Shown: positions 41,581 to 49,228 of the stretch, in pieces
How positions within the stretch are numbered: the first letter of the stretch is position 1
Layout of the letters: each line of letters opens with the position of its first letter
Assembly: GCF_001976145.1 (NCBI RefSeq)
Contig: NZ_MOXD01000004.1
Span: 62,482 to 126,481 of the forward strand
Length of the DNA stretch: 64,000 nucleotides
DNA from: Serratia oryzae
GTDB lineage: Bacteria; Pseudomonadota; Gammaproteobacteria; Enterobacterales; Enterobacteriaceae
Reading direction: 5' to 3'
Program-made: the position numbers and the translations under genes
Notes under the pieces: model-generated
Seen by the model: only the letters and a program-made list of their open reading frames with translations
The model's database searches: none
Told to the model about the DNA's origin: nothing

Positions 41581-41925
41581 CTAAGCCCTAAAAACATCCA
41601 CTTCCCGCCGTTGCAACCGGAGCACACCGGGCGCAGCGGTCACTTCCAGTTGTTCCGCGCTGGCAATGCCGGACTCGGTGAGCCAGTCACCGCCGATAAT
41701 CACCTCGCCGTTATCCCGTACCCAATCGGCCCCCAAATCCTGCCTATCCTGACTAGCCTCACAGAGTTGTTCCCAGGTGGCGTCGTCGGTGACGACAGTG
41801 ATCCAGAGCCGGTGATGTTGGAGCGTCAGTTGCAACGGCGTGCCAGGGGTAAATCCCAATGCGACCAACGCGCTGCCTGCCAGCGCCAACTCCGGGATCG
41901 GTTGAGGGGTAAAGGTGATGTTCAT
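41581..41925 (-). CDS. Protein with two SymE/AbrB-like swapped-hairpin segments
   Basis: A 114-residue protein that appears to hold two tandem copies of the SymE-type motif: L-A-G-S-A-L-V-A-L-G-F-T-P-G-T-P-L-Q-L (about residues 15-35) and I-G-G-D-W-L-T-E-S-G-I-A-S-A-E-Q-L-E-V (about 78-97), each followed by a short hydrophobic strand. Both resemble the strand-x-W-L-x-x-x-G-F pattern of the SymE gene directly upstream. The ATG at 41925 overlaps that gene's stop in an ATGA, so they form a two-gene operon. SymE-like genes often lie beside CDI and Rhs loci. No function is established. Confidence 0.6.
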   Translation of the reverse strand: MNITFTPQPIPELALAGSALVALGFTPGTPLQLTLQHHRLWITVVTDDATWEQLCEASQDRQDLGADWVRDNGEVIIGGDWLTESGIASAEQLEVTAAPGVLRLQRREVDVFRA

Positions 41926-42092
41926 ACGTTCCCCTCCGTGGCGGGCGCGGTGCGAATAATCAGTTGGCCGTGTTCGGCGGTAATGCTCACCGGTTGGCCC
42001 TTCGTAAAGCCCCACTGTTCCAGCCAGCGGCCCTTGATGGTCAGTTGCGGCAGCGGGTTCGGCCTGCCGCCGTTGGTGCGGTAACCCACCAC
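41922..42092 (-). CDS. SymE-like toxin gene lacking an ATG start
   Basis: An open frame encoding P-L-P-Q-L-T-I-K-G-R-W-L-E-Q-W-G-F-T-K-G-Q-P-V, then I-T-A-E-H-G-Q-L-I-I-R-T, which is the SymE/AbrB-fold signature (E. coli SymE has a related L-x-G-x-W-L-x-x-x-G-F-x-x-G). The frame is open from 42146, after a TGA, but contains no ATG; the first possible starts are adjacent GTG codons at 42092 and 42089, without a ribosome-binding site. The residues upstream (A-D-S-T-S-Q-P-A-T-P-Q-A-R-K-S) look like the original N-terminus, so the start codon has probably been lost. SymE is an SOS-linked type I toxin thought to condense nucleoids or degrade RNA, repressed by antisense SymR. Confidence 0.55.
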   Translation of the reverse strand: MVGYRTNGGRPNPLPQLTIKGRWLEQWGFTKGQPVSITAEHGQLIIRTAPATEGNV

Positions 42093-42281
42093 GCTTTTAC
42101 GCGCTTGGGGTGTGGCGGGTTGTGACGTAGAATCTGCTCTATCCTGTCACAAGCCGGAAAGGGTATCTGTAAGCCAGAAAAAATACTTAGAGTTTGATAT
42201 GCCGATTGGTATCTACATTGCTTGACCGAGCTGATAGTGATAATAAAAGCACTCTATTTTCACCGTTTTAATCGATTGAGT

Positions 42282-42305
42282 CCCGGCCATTTTGGCCGGG
42301 CTTTT
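42282..42305 (+). terminator. Orphan plus-strand terminator
   Basis: CCCGGCCA, loop TTT, TGGCCGGG, then CTTTTATA on the plus strand. No plus-strand gene ends here. It could stop an antisense RNA running out of the SymE-like gene (a SymR equivalent) or be left from a deleted CDI cassette, since it resembles the terminator at 41550. Confidence 0.6.
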
Positions 42306-42354
42306 ATACACTACCGCACATGCTCCTAAAGAGCATTGCTATATTCTCTAACTA

Positions 42355-44043
42355 TTACGCCGTCGCAGTGCTCTGATCTGAACCATTAACGGTGACGTCA
42401 ATCAGCGTTGGGGCTTGTAGGCCCGCCAACTCTGGTTCTGGTGCCGATAGCTGCGGTGTGCCCGCTTTTCCAGATTGCACGCCCAGGTTGTAAACCACTG
42501 CGGCAACGCCTGCGGGATCGCGCGCCGTGGTGCCGAAGCTGGAATGGCGCACATTGATATCTTTAATAATGCAGTTCTCTCCTGGCGCACTGCTTGCCGC
42601 GGCCAAGTCGGGGGCATAGATATTGATAAATATCGGTGCGTTGGAAGGCCCACATTGGAAGCCGCTGACAAAGATATCGCGCATCTCATAGTTGCGCGTT
42701 CCTCCGCTATTCTGCTGAGGGCTGGCGTAACCGTTATAGTTGCCGTCCAGCAGGAGCGCACCATAGAGGTTATTGGCGGTTGACGTCCCTGCGGGTACGT
42801 TGATATTACGCATGTAGATATTGCGGATATAGCCGCCAATCCCACTGTTACTTTTCAAGCGTAGGGCAGCATATAAATTGGTACTGCTCATGGTGATATT
42901 CTGCGCATAAACGTTATAGACGCCGCCAGAAATTTCACTGCCTAAGGTTACGCCGCCATGCCCTTCGGCCATTTTACAGTTCTGGATCACGATGTTGTAA
43001 GAGGGGCGTGGGCCGCCGGTGCCGTCAGGAGAGAAGTTGAAGCCATCTCCGCCGCGGCCAGACTTGATGGCAATACAGTCGTCACCGGTGTTAAAGGTAC
43101 AGCCGTCGATCAGCACGCCTGAGCAACATACGGGATCGCAACCGTCGTTGTTGGTGCCAAGGCTTTCAACGGTCACACCACGCACCGTCACATCGGTGCA
43201 CAGTACCGGAGCCACGATCCACATCGGCGATCGGGTAAAGGTGACGCCCTCGATCAGAACCGCCTTGCATCCCCAGAATCCAACAAAGTTTGGCCGCAAA
43301 AAGCTCATCTTGCCGGTATTGGCATTGGGGCCGAATGCGGGTGTATAGCCCAATACCCGCTCGCTCCAAGGCAGGTAGCTTTGCTCGTCAGCACTGTTTT
43401 TCAGTGCGTCACTTTCGGCTGCCTGATTACCGGAGATGATTGGATTGGCGCTGCCGGGATCGTTGCCATAGGTAGTAGAACCTTTCCACGGCCACCACGC
43501 TGTTTTACTAGCCTGCCCGTCAAATGTCCCTAATCCGGTGACCGCAATATTGTTAGCCTGGTAGGCATACAAAAAAGGTGAGTAGTTATAACAGGGATTG
43601 GCCTCAAAGTGTGTCAGCACGGTGGGATAGAACGCTGGGTCGGTACCAAACAGCACAACAGTATCGGCACTCTCAAGATACAGGTTAACGTTGGAAAGCA
43701 GTGTGATCGGGCCATTCACCAGCCAGGTCCCGGACGGTACGACGACGCGGCCGCCACCGGCATCATGACAGGCCTGAATAGCGGCGGTAAAAGCACTTAA
43801 GCAATCATCGGTACCCCCAGACTGTGCACCGTAATGGGTGATTGAAAAGTCCTGTGTGGGGAAAACGGGCTGGCGAATATCCTTAATAATCTTTTGTACG
43901 GCGGCATCATCCCAATAAGGATCGGCAGGGACAGGAGGCTTATTATCTTTGCCGTGCGTTATAGATGTACCGCTCCAATCATTACAGGCTGAAAGTATAA
44001 ACGATGATAATACGGTGGATAATACAAAGGTCCTACGCTTAAT
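42355..44043 (-). CDS. GH28 pectinase (polygalacturonase-like) lipoprotein with ATT start
   Basis: A 562-codon frame. Read from ATT at 44043 it gives a lipoprotein signal peptide K-R-R-T-F-V-L-S-T-V-L...F-I-L-S-A-C with lipobox L-S-A-C, then the GH28 N-terminus F-S-I-T-H-Y-G-A-Q-S-G-G-T-D-D. GGGAG lies six bases before the ATT, where an ATG would be expected. Catalytic motifs of glycoside hydrolase family 28 are intact: N-N-D-G-C-D (D300), T-G-D-D-C-I-A (D321-D322), E-G-H-G-G (H362) and L-R-L-K (R395, K397). The first in-frame conventional start, GTG at 43719, would remove 108 residues including export signal and conserved core. Substrate is probably pectin-derived polygalacturonate; endo or exo action cannot be told. 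Confidence 0.85.
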   Translation of the reverse strand: MKRRTFVLSTVLSSFILSACNDWSGTSITHGKDNKPPVPADPYWDDAAVQKIIKDIRQPVFPTQDFSITHYGAQSGGTDDCLSAFTAAIQACHDAGGGRVVVPSGTWLVNGPITLLSNVNLYLESADTVVLFGTDPAFYPTVLTHFEANPCYNYSPFLYAYQANNIAVTGLGTFDGQASKTAWWPWKGSTTYGNDPGSANPIISGNQAAESDALKNSADEQSYLPWSERVLGYTPAFGPNANTGKMSFLRPNFVGFWGCKAVLIEGVTFTRSPMWIVAPVLCTDVTVRGVTVESLGTNNDGCDPVCCSGVLIDGCTFNTGDDCIAIKSGRGGDGFNFSPDGTGGPRPSYNIVIQNCKMAEGHGGVTLGSEISGGVYNVYAQNITMSSTNLYAALRLKSNSGIGGYIRNIYMRNINVPAGTSTANNLYGALLLDGNYNGYASPQQNSGGTRNYEMRDIFVSGFQCGPSNAPIFINIYAPDLAAASSAPGENCIIKDINVRHSSFGTTARDPAGVAAVVYNLGVQSGKAGTPQLSAPEPELAGLQAPTLIDVTVNGSDQSTATA

Positions 44044-44272
44044 GAAAACTCCCGTTGATAAAAAAATTTATCCTTCATGGATTTCAAGATGTAGCAACAC
44101 ATTGAGGTGAGTACAATCAATGCATCTGTAACGCTAATTACTTGTGACATAATTAGACGTATTCTCAGCCCTGGTAATGCTAAAGAAATATATCAAATGG
44201 ATTAATCATCTATCGTTATTATTTTGACGAGCAAACTTAATGGTTAAAAATAATGACCTTCAGCGTGATAAA

Positions 44273-44298
44273 TGTGCCCTGACATTCACCAGGGCACA
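44273..44298 (-). terminator. Terminator of the amidase-permease operon
   Basis: TGTGCCCTG and CAGGGCACA form a perfect nine-base stem with an eight-base loop, 12 bases past the permease stop. The minus strand continues TTTATC. Confidence 0.8.
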
Positions 44299-44310
44299 TA
44301 ATGCTATTTC

Positions 44311-45654
44311 TTAGCCTTCTAATTCCAGTACGGGTTTACGCTTCAGAATAACGCGTAACACGAAATAGTACACAATACCCACTGCCAGCCAACTCAGGCC
44401 GAGGACTTTGGCTTCAATATCCATTTCGTACAGCACGAAGCCGATAATCGCCAGGCCAACCAGCGGGAAAAGCAGGTGCTTCACCCAGGCGGTGGATTTC
44501 TGGCGGATGATGTAGTGGTTAATCACCGACAGGTGCAGGATCAAAAAGCCCATCAGTGCGCCGAAGTTCACCAGGCGGCTCAGGTTGTCGATGCTGCCGT
44601 TGAAGTACAGCCCCGAACCGAGGGAGATCACCGCTACCAGCAGAGTGCTGACGTAAGGGGTTTTGAAACGGGGATGCACCTTCGCCAGGATTTTCGGCAA
44701 CTGGCGATCGCGCCCCATGGCAAACAGAATGCGCGAAATCGCCGCCTGGGCTACCAGGGCGTTGGCGATCCCCCAAGAGAGCGCGGTGGCCCAGATGGTG
44801 GCCTGCTTCAGCCAGGTGCCACCGGCCAGGTTGGCGGTGTCATAAAACGCGGTATCCAGGTTATTGAAGTTGTGGCCGGCGGCCAGATCGGCGGCGATCC
44901 AGGTTTGCAGAATAAACAGCGATCCTACCAGCAGCAAAGCAAACAGCGAGGCTTTACCCACCGCATCGGCGCCGCCTTTGCTTTCTTCAGAGAGCGTCGA
45001 AATACCGTCAAAGCCCAGGAATGACAGCACAGCGATCGACACAGCCCCCATTACCAGCGGCAGGCTGAATTTTTCGGCGTTGTAGAGCGGGTTCAGCGTC
45101 AGCCCTCCCGCGCCTTCACCGCCATAAAGGGCGATCAGCCCCATCACCACGAAAATGGTCAGGATCACGATCTCCGCCACCAGAATGTAGCGGTTGGCTT
45201 TGGCGGTAAACTGAATGCCGATCAGGTTGATCACGCTGTTAATGGCGATAAACGTCACGATCCACACCCAGGCAGGCACGCCCGGCAGAATCGGGCCAAG
45301 GGCTGCGGCGCTGACGATATACAGCAGCGAAGGCACCAGAATGTAATCCAGCAGGATCAGCCAACCGGCGAAGAAGCCGACGGTTTCATGGATACCGCGT
45401 TGCGCGTAGGCATACACCGAACCGGAAACCGGGAATGCACGCGACATCGACCAGTAGCTCATGGCGGTGAAAAACATTGCCACCATACCGATCAGGTAAG
45501 CCAAGGCGACCATGCCTTGCGAACCTTCCCAGACGTAGCCGAAAACGCCAAACGGCGCGATCGGCACCATGAAGATCATGCCGTAAATCACCAGATCTTT
45601 TAGCGTAAGGGTGCGATGCAGCTCCTGCTTATAGCCAAATTGTTCAACAGACAT
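44311..45654 (-). CDS. APC-family permease, partner of the amidase
   Basis: A 447-residue permease with twelve hydrophobic segments. The amino acid-polyamine-organocation signature appears at the first helix (G-M-I-F-M-V-P-I-A-P-F-G-V-F-G) and in F-L-G-F-D-G-I-S-T-L-S-E-E-S near residue 215. It begins 12 bases after the acetamidase gene on the same strand, so it probably imports the amide or an amine related to it. PuuP-like putrescine importers are similar; the substrate is not determined by sequence. Confidence 0.85.
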   Translation of the reverse strand: MSVEQFGYKQELHRTLTLKDLVIYGMIFMVPIAPFGVFGYVWEGSQGMVALAYLIGMVAMFFTAMSYWSMSRAFPVSGSVYAYAQRGIHETVGFFAGWLILLDYILVPSLLYIVSAAALGPILPGVPAWVWIVTFIAINSVINLIGIQFTAKANRYILVAEIVILTIFVVMGLIALYGGEGAGGLTLNPLYNAEKFSLPLVMGAVSIAVLSFLGFDGISTLSEESKGGADAVGKASLFALLLVGSLFILQTWIAADLAAGHNFNNLDTAFYDTANLAGGTWLKQATIWATALSWGIANALVAQAAISRILFAMGRDRQLPKILAKVHPRFKTPYVSTLLVAVISLGSGLYFNGSIDNLSRLVNFGALMGFLILHLSVINHYIIRQKSTAWVKHLLFPLVGLAIIGFVLYEMDIEAKVLGLSWLAVGIVYYFVLRVILKRKPVLELEG

Positions 45655-45666
45655 TGCTTTGGCTCC

Positions 45667-46569
45667 TTAATCCAACTGAATATTTAACTGCGCGGCAACG
45701 CTGCGTGGCAGGGCAAAGCGGCAGGTTTTCAGCGGATCAACCACCTGGCAGATCTGCAGATCGCCGGTGATGCTCATCAGATTGATGGCGTCTGCCAATG
45801 TGACTGTGCTGTTATTGGCAACAAAATGCGCCATATTGCGGGTCGCCAGTTGGGCAGCCTCATCAAGCGTCTTGGCGGAAGCCAGCGTGTACAGCGCTTC
45901 TTTGGTGCTCATCATCGGCGTAGGCAGCGGGCGGTTTTTCACCACGGTCAGATTGACCACCACTTCACCGGGGATCTCCAAGCCGCATACCGAAACTTCG
46001 CCATCGCCCATGGCGGCATGCAGATCGCCGAGCGCAAACAGCGCGCCTTCCACGTTGACCGGCAGCCACAGGGTGCAGCCTTCGGTGATGATCTTGCAGT
46101 CCATGTTGCCGCCGTGTGCATCCGGTGTGCCACATGGCACGGCTTCACCGGCGGGTGCCACGCCAATCACGCCAATCATCGGTTTGAGCGGCCAACGCAC
46201 GCCGCCTGGCAGCAGGGCAAAACCCTCTTCCAGCGGCACGGTGCTGATCTGCGGCTGTTGCAGTTCATCGCCAATCACGCCCAAGCCCGGTGCTGTGACC
46301 ATCACCGCTTGGTGGCTGCGCGGAGTGATGCGTTTGATCTCTACCCGCAGTACGTCGCCTGGCTGTGCGTCCTGCACATAGACCGGCCCGGTAGCCGGGT
46401 TGATGCGGTTCCAATCCAATTCGGTAAACGCGGCGTGTTCAGAAGCGATCTGATCTTCGAAACAGTCACAGGTTTCAAAGCAGACGTCGCTGCCGCTGGC
46501 AATTTTTGCCACAGGGGAGTTATCACGCGACATGGCATAAACCACGTGCGTGCGGGGGATTCTTTCCAT
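45667..46569 (-). CDS. Acetamidase/formamidase family protein
   Basis: A 300-residue FmdA/AmdA-family hydrolase. Motifs include G-P-V-Y-V-Q-D-A-Q-P-G-D-V-L-R-V-E near residue 60, G-V-I-G-V-A-P near 130, H-G-G-N-M-D near 151 and G-D-L-H-A-A-M-G-D-G-E near 182, carrying the acidic and histidine residues that bind metal in this family. It would release ammonia from a short amide. First gene of a two-gene operon with the permease. The 297 bases before it, up to aaeR, hold no gene that I can see. Confidence 0.88.
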   Translation of the reverse strand: MERIPRTHVVYAMSRDNSPVAKIASGSDVCFETCDCFEDQIASEHAAFTELDWNRINPATGPVYVQDAQPGDVLRVEIKRITPRSHQAVMVTAPGLGVIGDELQQPQISTVPLEEGFALLPGGVRWPLKPMIGVIGVAPAGEAVPCGTPDAHGGNMDCKIITEGCTLWLPVNVEGALFALGDLHAAMGDGEVSVCGLEIPGEVVVNLTVVKNRPLPTPMMSTKEALYTLASAKTLDEAAQLATRNMAHFVANNSTVTLADAINLMSITGDLQICQVVDPLKTCRFALPRSVAAQLNIQLD

Positions 46570-46866
46570 GGTGATTCCTGTAAAGTTGTCCTGAGTTTTT
46601 CTTATGAGGGGTGAATTTCAATCTGCCAGAGACAGCATCAATTACCTTGCCTGAATTAATTAATCACACCCGCCGGGGCGGTGGCAAGTGCAGCAAAATC
46701 CGGCTTGGCGAACGTTTGGCGGAATGTTCTTCACCGGCCAATTACCGTGGTTTTTTGCGTTACTGAAAAGGGATAATTGCCAGATAACCGCTTTGCCGCG
46801 AATCTGATTACCAGCAGGTAAAATATTAGGTAACACGTGTTGTCTATTAGCGCCTGCGGCGCTTAA

Positions 46867-47778
46867 TCAGCGGTAACCCTGATAGACGGCCGCCACGCGT
46901 TTAAAGTATTCAGTCAGGTAATTAATGCACACCTGTACCTTCAGCGGCAGCTTGTCCTTTTCGGTGTACAGGGCGTATACCGGTCGGGGCTCTGAGTGAT
47001 AGCGCTTGAACAGGATTTCGATCTCGCCGCGTTTGATTTCTTCGATCACCCACATCAGTGGAACATAGGCGATCCCGGCCCCGGCGTTCAGCCAGCGGAT
47101 CATGGTTTGCGAATCATTGGTCACGAAGCGCCCCTGCGGGGAAATGCGCGTGCTGATGCCTTCCGGGGCCATCAGTTCGAATTCGCTGTCTGGCCGCACG
47201 CTGTATTCTAACCAGGAAAAATTCGCCATATCGCTCGGTTTTTGCGGCGTGCCGTGTTGGCTGAGGTAGCTTTTGGCGGCGCAAACCACCATCGGCATGG
47301 AGCCCAGGCGCTTGGAGAACAGGCTGGAGTCCTGCAACGCCCCGGTGCGGATCACCAGATCCAATCCGTCGGCAATCAGATCGGGAGCCGGAATACCGGT
47401 GACCAGATTCACCGTCAAGCCAGGGTATTCCTGCAGCATTTCAGCGGTCATGGTGGCCAGCACGTTCTGCGACATGGTGGAAGAGCTGCCGATACGCAGA
47501 GTGCCGGTTGGGGTATTGTTCAGTGCATAAAGCTGTTCATGCACTTCGGTAACCTCCTGCAGCATCCGGCGGCAGCCCTGATAGTAGATTTTGCCCGCTT
47601 CGGTCAGGCCGATACTGCGCGTGCTGCGGTTGAGCAATTTTACCTGCAGTTCATTTTCCAGCTTGGACACGGTTTGGCTGATGGATGAAACGCTCATACC
47701 GAGCTGGCGCGCTGCCGCAGTAAATGACCCACATTCAATAACTTTGGCGAACACCGACATCCGTTTGAGTCTTTCCAT
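46867..47778 (-). CDS. aaeR: LysR-family activator of aromatic acid efflux, AaeR
   Basis: A 303-residue LysR regulator closely matching E. coli AaeR: M-E-R-L-K-R-M-S-V-F-A-K-V, helix-turn-helix F-T-A-A-A-R-Q-L-G-M-S-V-S-S-I-S, and R-P-V-Y-A-L-Y-T-E-K-D-K-L-P near the C-terminus. AaeR senses hydroxylated aromatic acids and activates aaeXAB, which diverges from it here as in E. coli. Confidence 0.95.
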   Translation of the reverse strand: MERLKRMSVFAKVIECGSFTAAARQLGMSVSSISQTVSKLENELQVKLLNRSTRSIGLTEAGKIYYQGCRRMLQEVTEVHEQLYALNNTPTGTLRIGSSSTMSQNVLATMTAEMLQEYPGLTVNLVTGIPAPDLIADGLDLVIRTGALQDSSLFSKRLGSMPMVVCAAKSYLSQHGTPQKPSDMANFSWLEYSVRPDSEFELMAPEGISTRISPQGRFVTNDSQTMIRWLNAGAGIAYVPLMWVIEEIKRGEIEILFKRYHSEPRPVYALYTEKDKLPLKVQVCINYLTEYFKRVAAVYQGYR

Positions 47779-47796
47779 TGTTCACTCTGGCTTAAA

Positions 47797-47812
47797 AGTG
47801 ATTTAGATCACA
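47797..47812. promoter_or_regulatory. CRP-binding site between aaeR and aaeX
   Basis: AGTGATTTAGATCACA fits the CRP consensus (GTGA-N6-TCAC, fully symmetric half-sites). It lies 19 bases upstream of the aaeR start and 270 bases from aaeX, so autoregulation of aaeR or joint control is plausible. The rest of 47813-48084 has a GC-rich inverted segment near 47885-47920 but no other gene. Confidence 0.65.
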
Positions 47813-48084
47813 TATTATAGATGAGTATATCCTAAGCAGGCTAATATAACCGCGTCGGGTGTATCCTTCTGAGCGCTTGAGCATGGCCGGCACTATCGCG
47901 GCTTACCGCCGTCGGCCATGCATTCCCTTTCATGAGTCTATGTTCGTAGTCTAACCCTTTTTCAGGTTCGCGGCCTGGCCACTGTCTAGGTGCGGCGTTT
48001 GGCGTCCTTCGGCCAAAATGTAAAGAGAATGTGAAATCAGCAGGGTGCGATTCCCCGGTGCAGTAAACATTTAAGGATAAAGTA

Positions 48085-48288
48085 ATGAGTTTGCTTCCGG
48101 TTATGGTCATTTTTGGACTGTCGTTCCCGCCGGTATTTTTTGAACTGTTGGCGTCGTTGGTGCTGTTTTTTGTCGTGCGCCGCCTGCTGCAACCGACCGG
48201 GATTTACGATTTTGTCTGGCATCCAGCGTTGTTCAACACTGCGTTGTATTGCTGCTTGTTTTATCTGGTTTCATGTCTTTTTGTTTGA
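48085..48288 (+). CDS. aaeX: AaeX, small membrane protein of the efflux operon
   Basis: A 67-residue protein with two hydrophobic helices, the E. coli AaeX length, with [13 protein letters not shown] and [14 protein letters not shown]. Its role is unknown (DUF1656), but it always precedes aaeA. AAGGATAAAGTA precedes the ATG. Confidence 0.95.
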   Translation: MSLLPVMVIFGLSFPPVFFELLASLVLFFVVRRLLQPTGIYDFVWHPALFNTALYCCLFYLVSCLFV

Positions 48289-48295
48289 GGTAGCT

Positions 48296-49228
48296 GTGAA
48301 AACTTTTTCAATACAAATGACCCGAATTGCGATCACCCTGATTCTGGTCGTGCTGGCCGCTATCGCCGTGTTTAAGTCATGGTCGTTTTATACCGAATCC
48401 CCCTGGACGCGTGATGCCAAGTTCAGCGCCGATGTGGTGGCGATCGCGCCAGACGTGAGCGGCCTGCTGACCGAGATACCGGTCACGGATAACCAACTGG
48501 TGAAAAAGGGCCAGATCCTGTTTGTGATCGATCAGCCTCGCTACCAGCAGGCATTGGCGCAAGCCAATGCTGACGTGGCCTATTATCAGGCGCTGGCTGA
48601 AGAGAAAAAACGTGAGGCGGGCCGCCGCGTGCGCTTGGGCATTCAGGCGATGTCGCAGGAAGAGATCGACCAGTCGAGCAACTCATTGCAAACCGTGCAG
48701 CATCAGTTGGCCAAGGCGATTGCCGCTCGCGATCTGGCGCAGTTGGATCTCGATCGCACCACGGTGCGGGCACCTGCCGACGGTTGGGTGACCAACCTGA
48801 ACGTGCACGCCGGGGAGTTTATCACCCGTGGTTCCACCGCCGTGGCGCTGGTGAAGAAAAATACCTTCTATATTCTGGCCTACCTGGAAGAAACCAAGCT
48901 GAATGGTCTGAAGCAGGGCGATCGGGTGGAGATCACTCCGTTGGGCAGCAACCGCATCATGCATGGCACCGTCGACAGCCTGGCGGCAGCGGTGAATAAC
49001 AGCAGCAGCACCGTGAACAGCAAAGGGCTGGCGGCGATCGACAGTAACCTGGAGTGGGTGCGCTTGGCGCAGCGCGTGCCGGTGAAAATCCTGCTGGATG
49101 AGAAAGATCAGCAGCACCCCTACCCGGCAGGAACCACCGCCACCGTGGTGATTACCGGTAAGAACGACGGCAACGATAACGGTTCACCCTTTACCCGCCT
49201 GATGCACCGGCTGCGTGAGTTTGGCTGA
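48296..49228 (+). CDS. aaeA: p-Hydroxybenzoic acid efflux membrane-fusion subunit AaeA
   Basis: A 310-residue HlyD/EmrA-type periplasmic adaptor, same length as in E. coli. One N-terminal membrane helix (about residues 10-30), a lipoyl domain (V-A-I-A-P-D-V-S-G), a helical hairpin and a beta-barrel. The GTG at 48296 follows TTTGAGG at five bases and gives the normal N-terminus (V-K-T-F-S); the frame is open further upstream but only across aaeX. The stop overlaps the aaeB ATG by one base. Confidence 0.95.
   Translation: MKTFSIQMTRIAITLILVVLAAIAVFKSWSFYTESPWTRDAKFSADVVAIAPDVSGLLTEIPVTDNQLVKKGQILFVIDQPRYQQALAQANADVAYYQALAEEKKREAGRRVRLGIQAMSQEEIDQSSNSLQTVQHQLAKAIAARDLAQLDLDRTTVRAPADGWVTNLNVHAGEFITRGSTAVALVKKNTFYILAYLEETKLNGLKQGDRVEITPLGSNRIMHGTVDSLAAAVNNSSSTVNSKGLAAIDSNLEWVRLAQRVPVKILLDEKDQQHPYPAGTTATVVITGKNDGNDNGSPFTRLMHRLREFG

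Noticed and set aside
41575-42084. Plus-strand open frame of 169 codons over the SymE-like genes
   Set aside because: Shadow frame; the minus-strand frames carry the SymE-type motif and overlap each other as an operon.
47841-48110. Minus-strand open frame of 89 codons between aaeR and aaeX
   Set aside because: Runs through the intergenic promoter region into aaeX, has no motif, and the region has a known regulatory role in E. coli.
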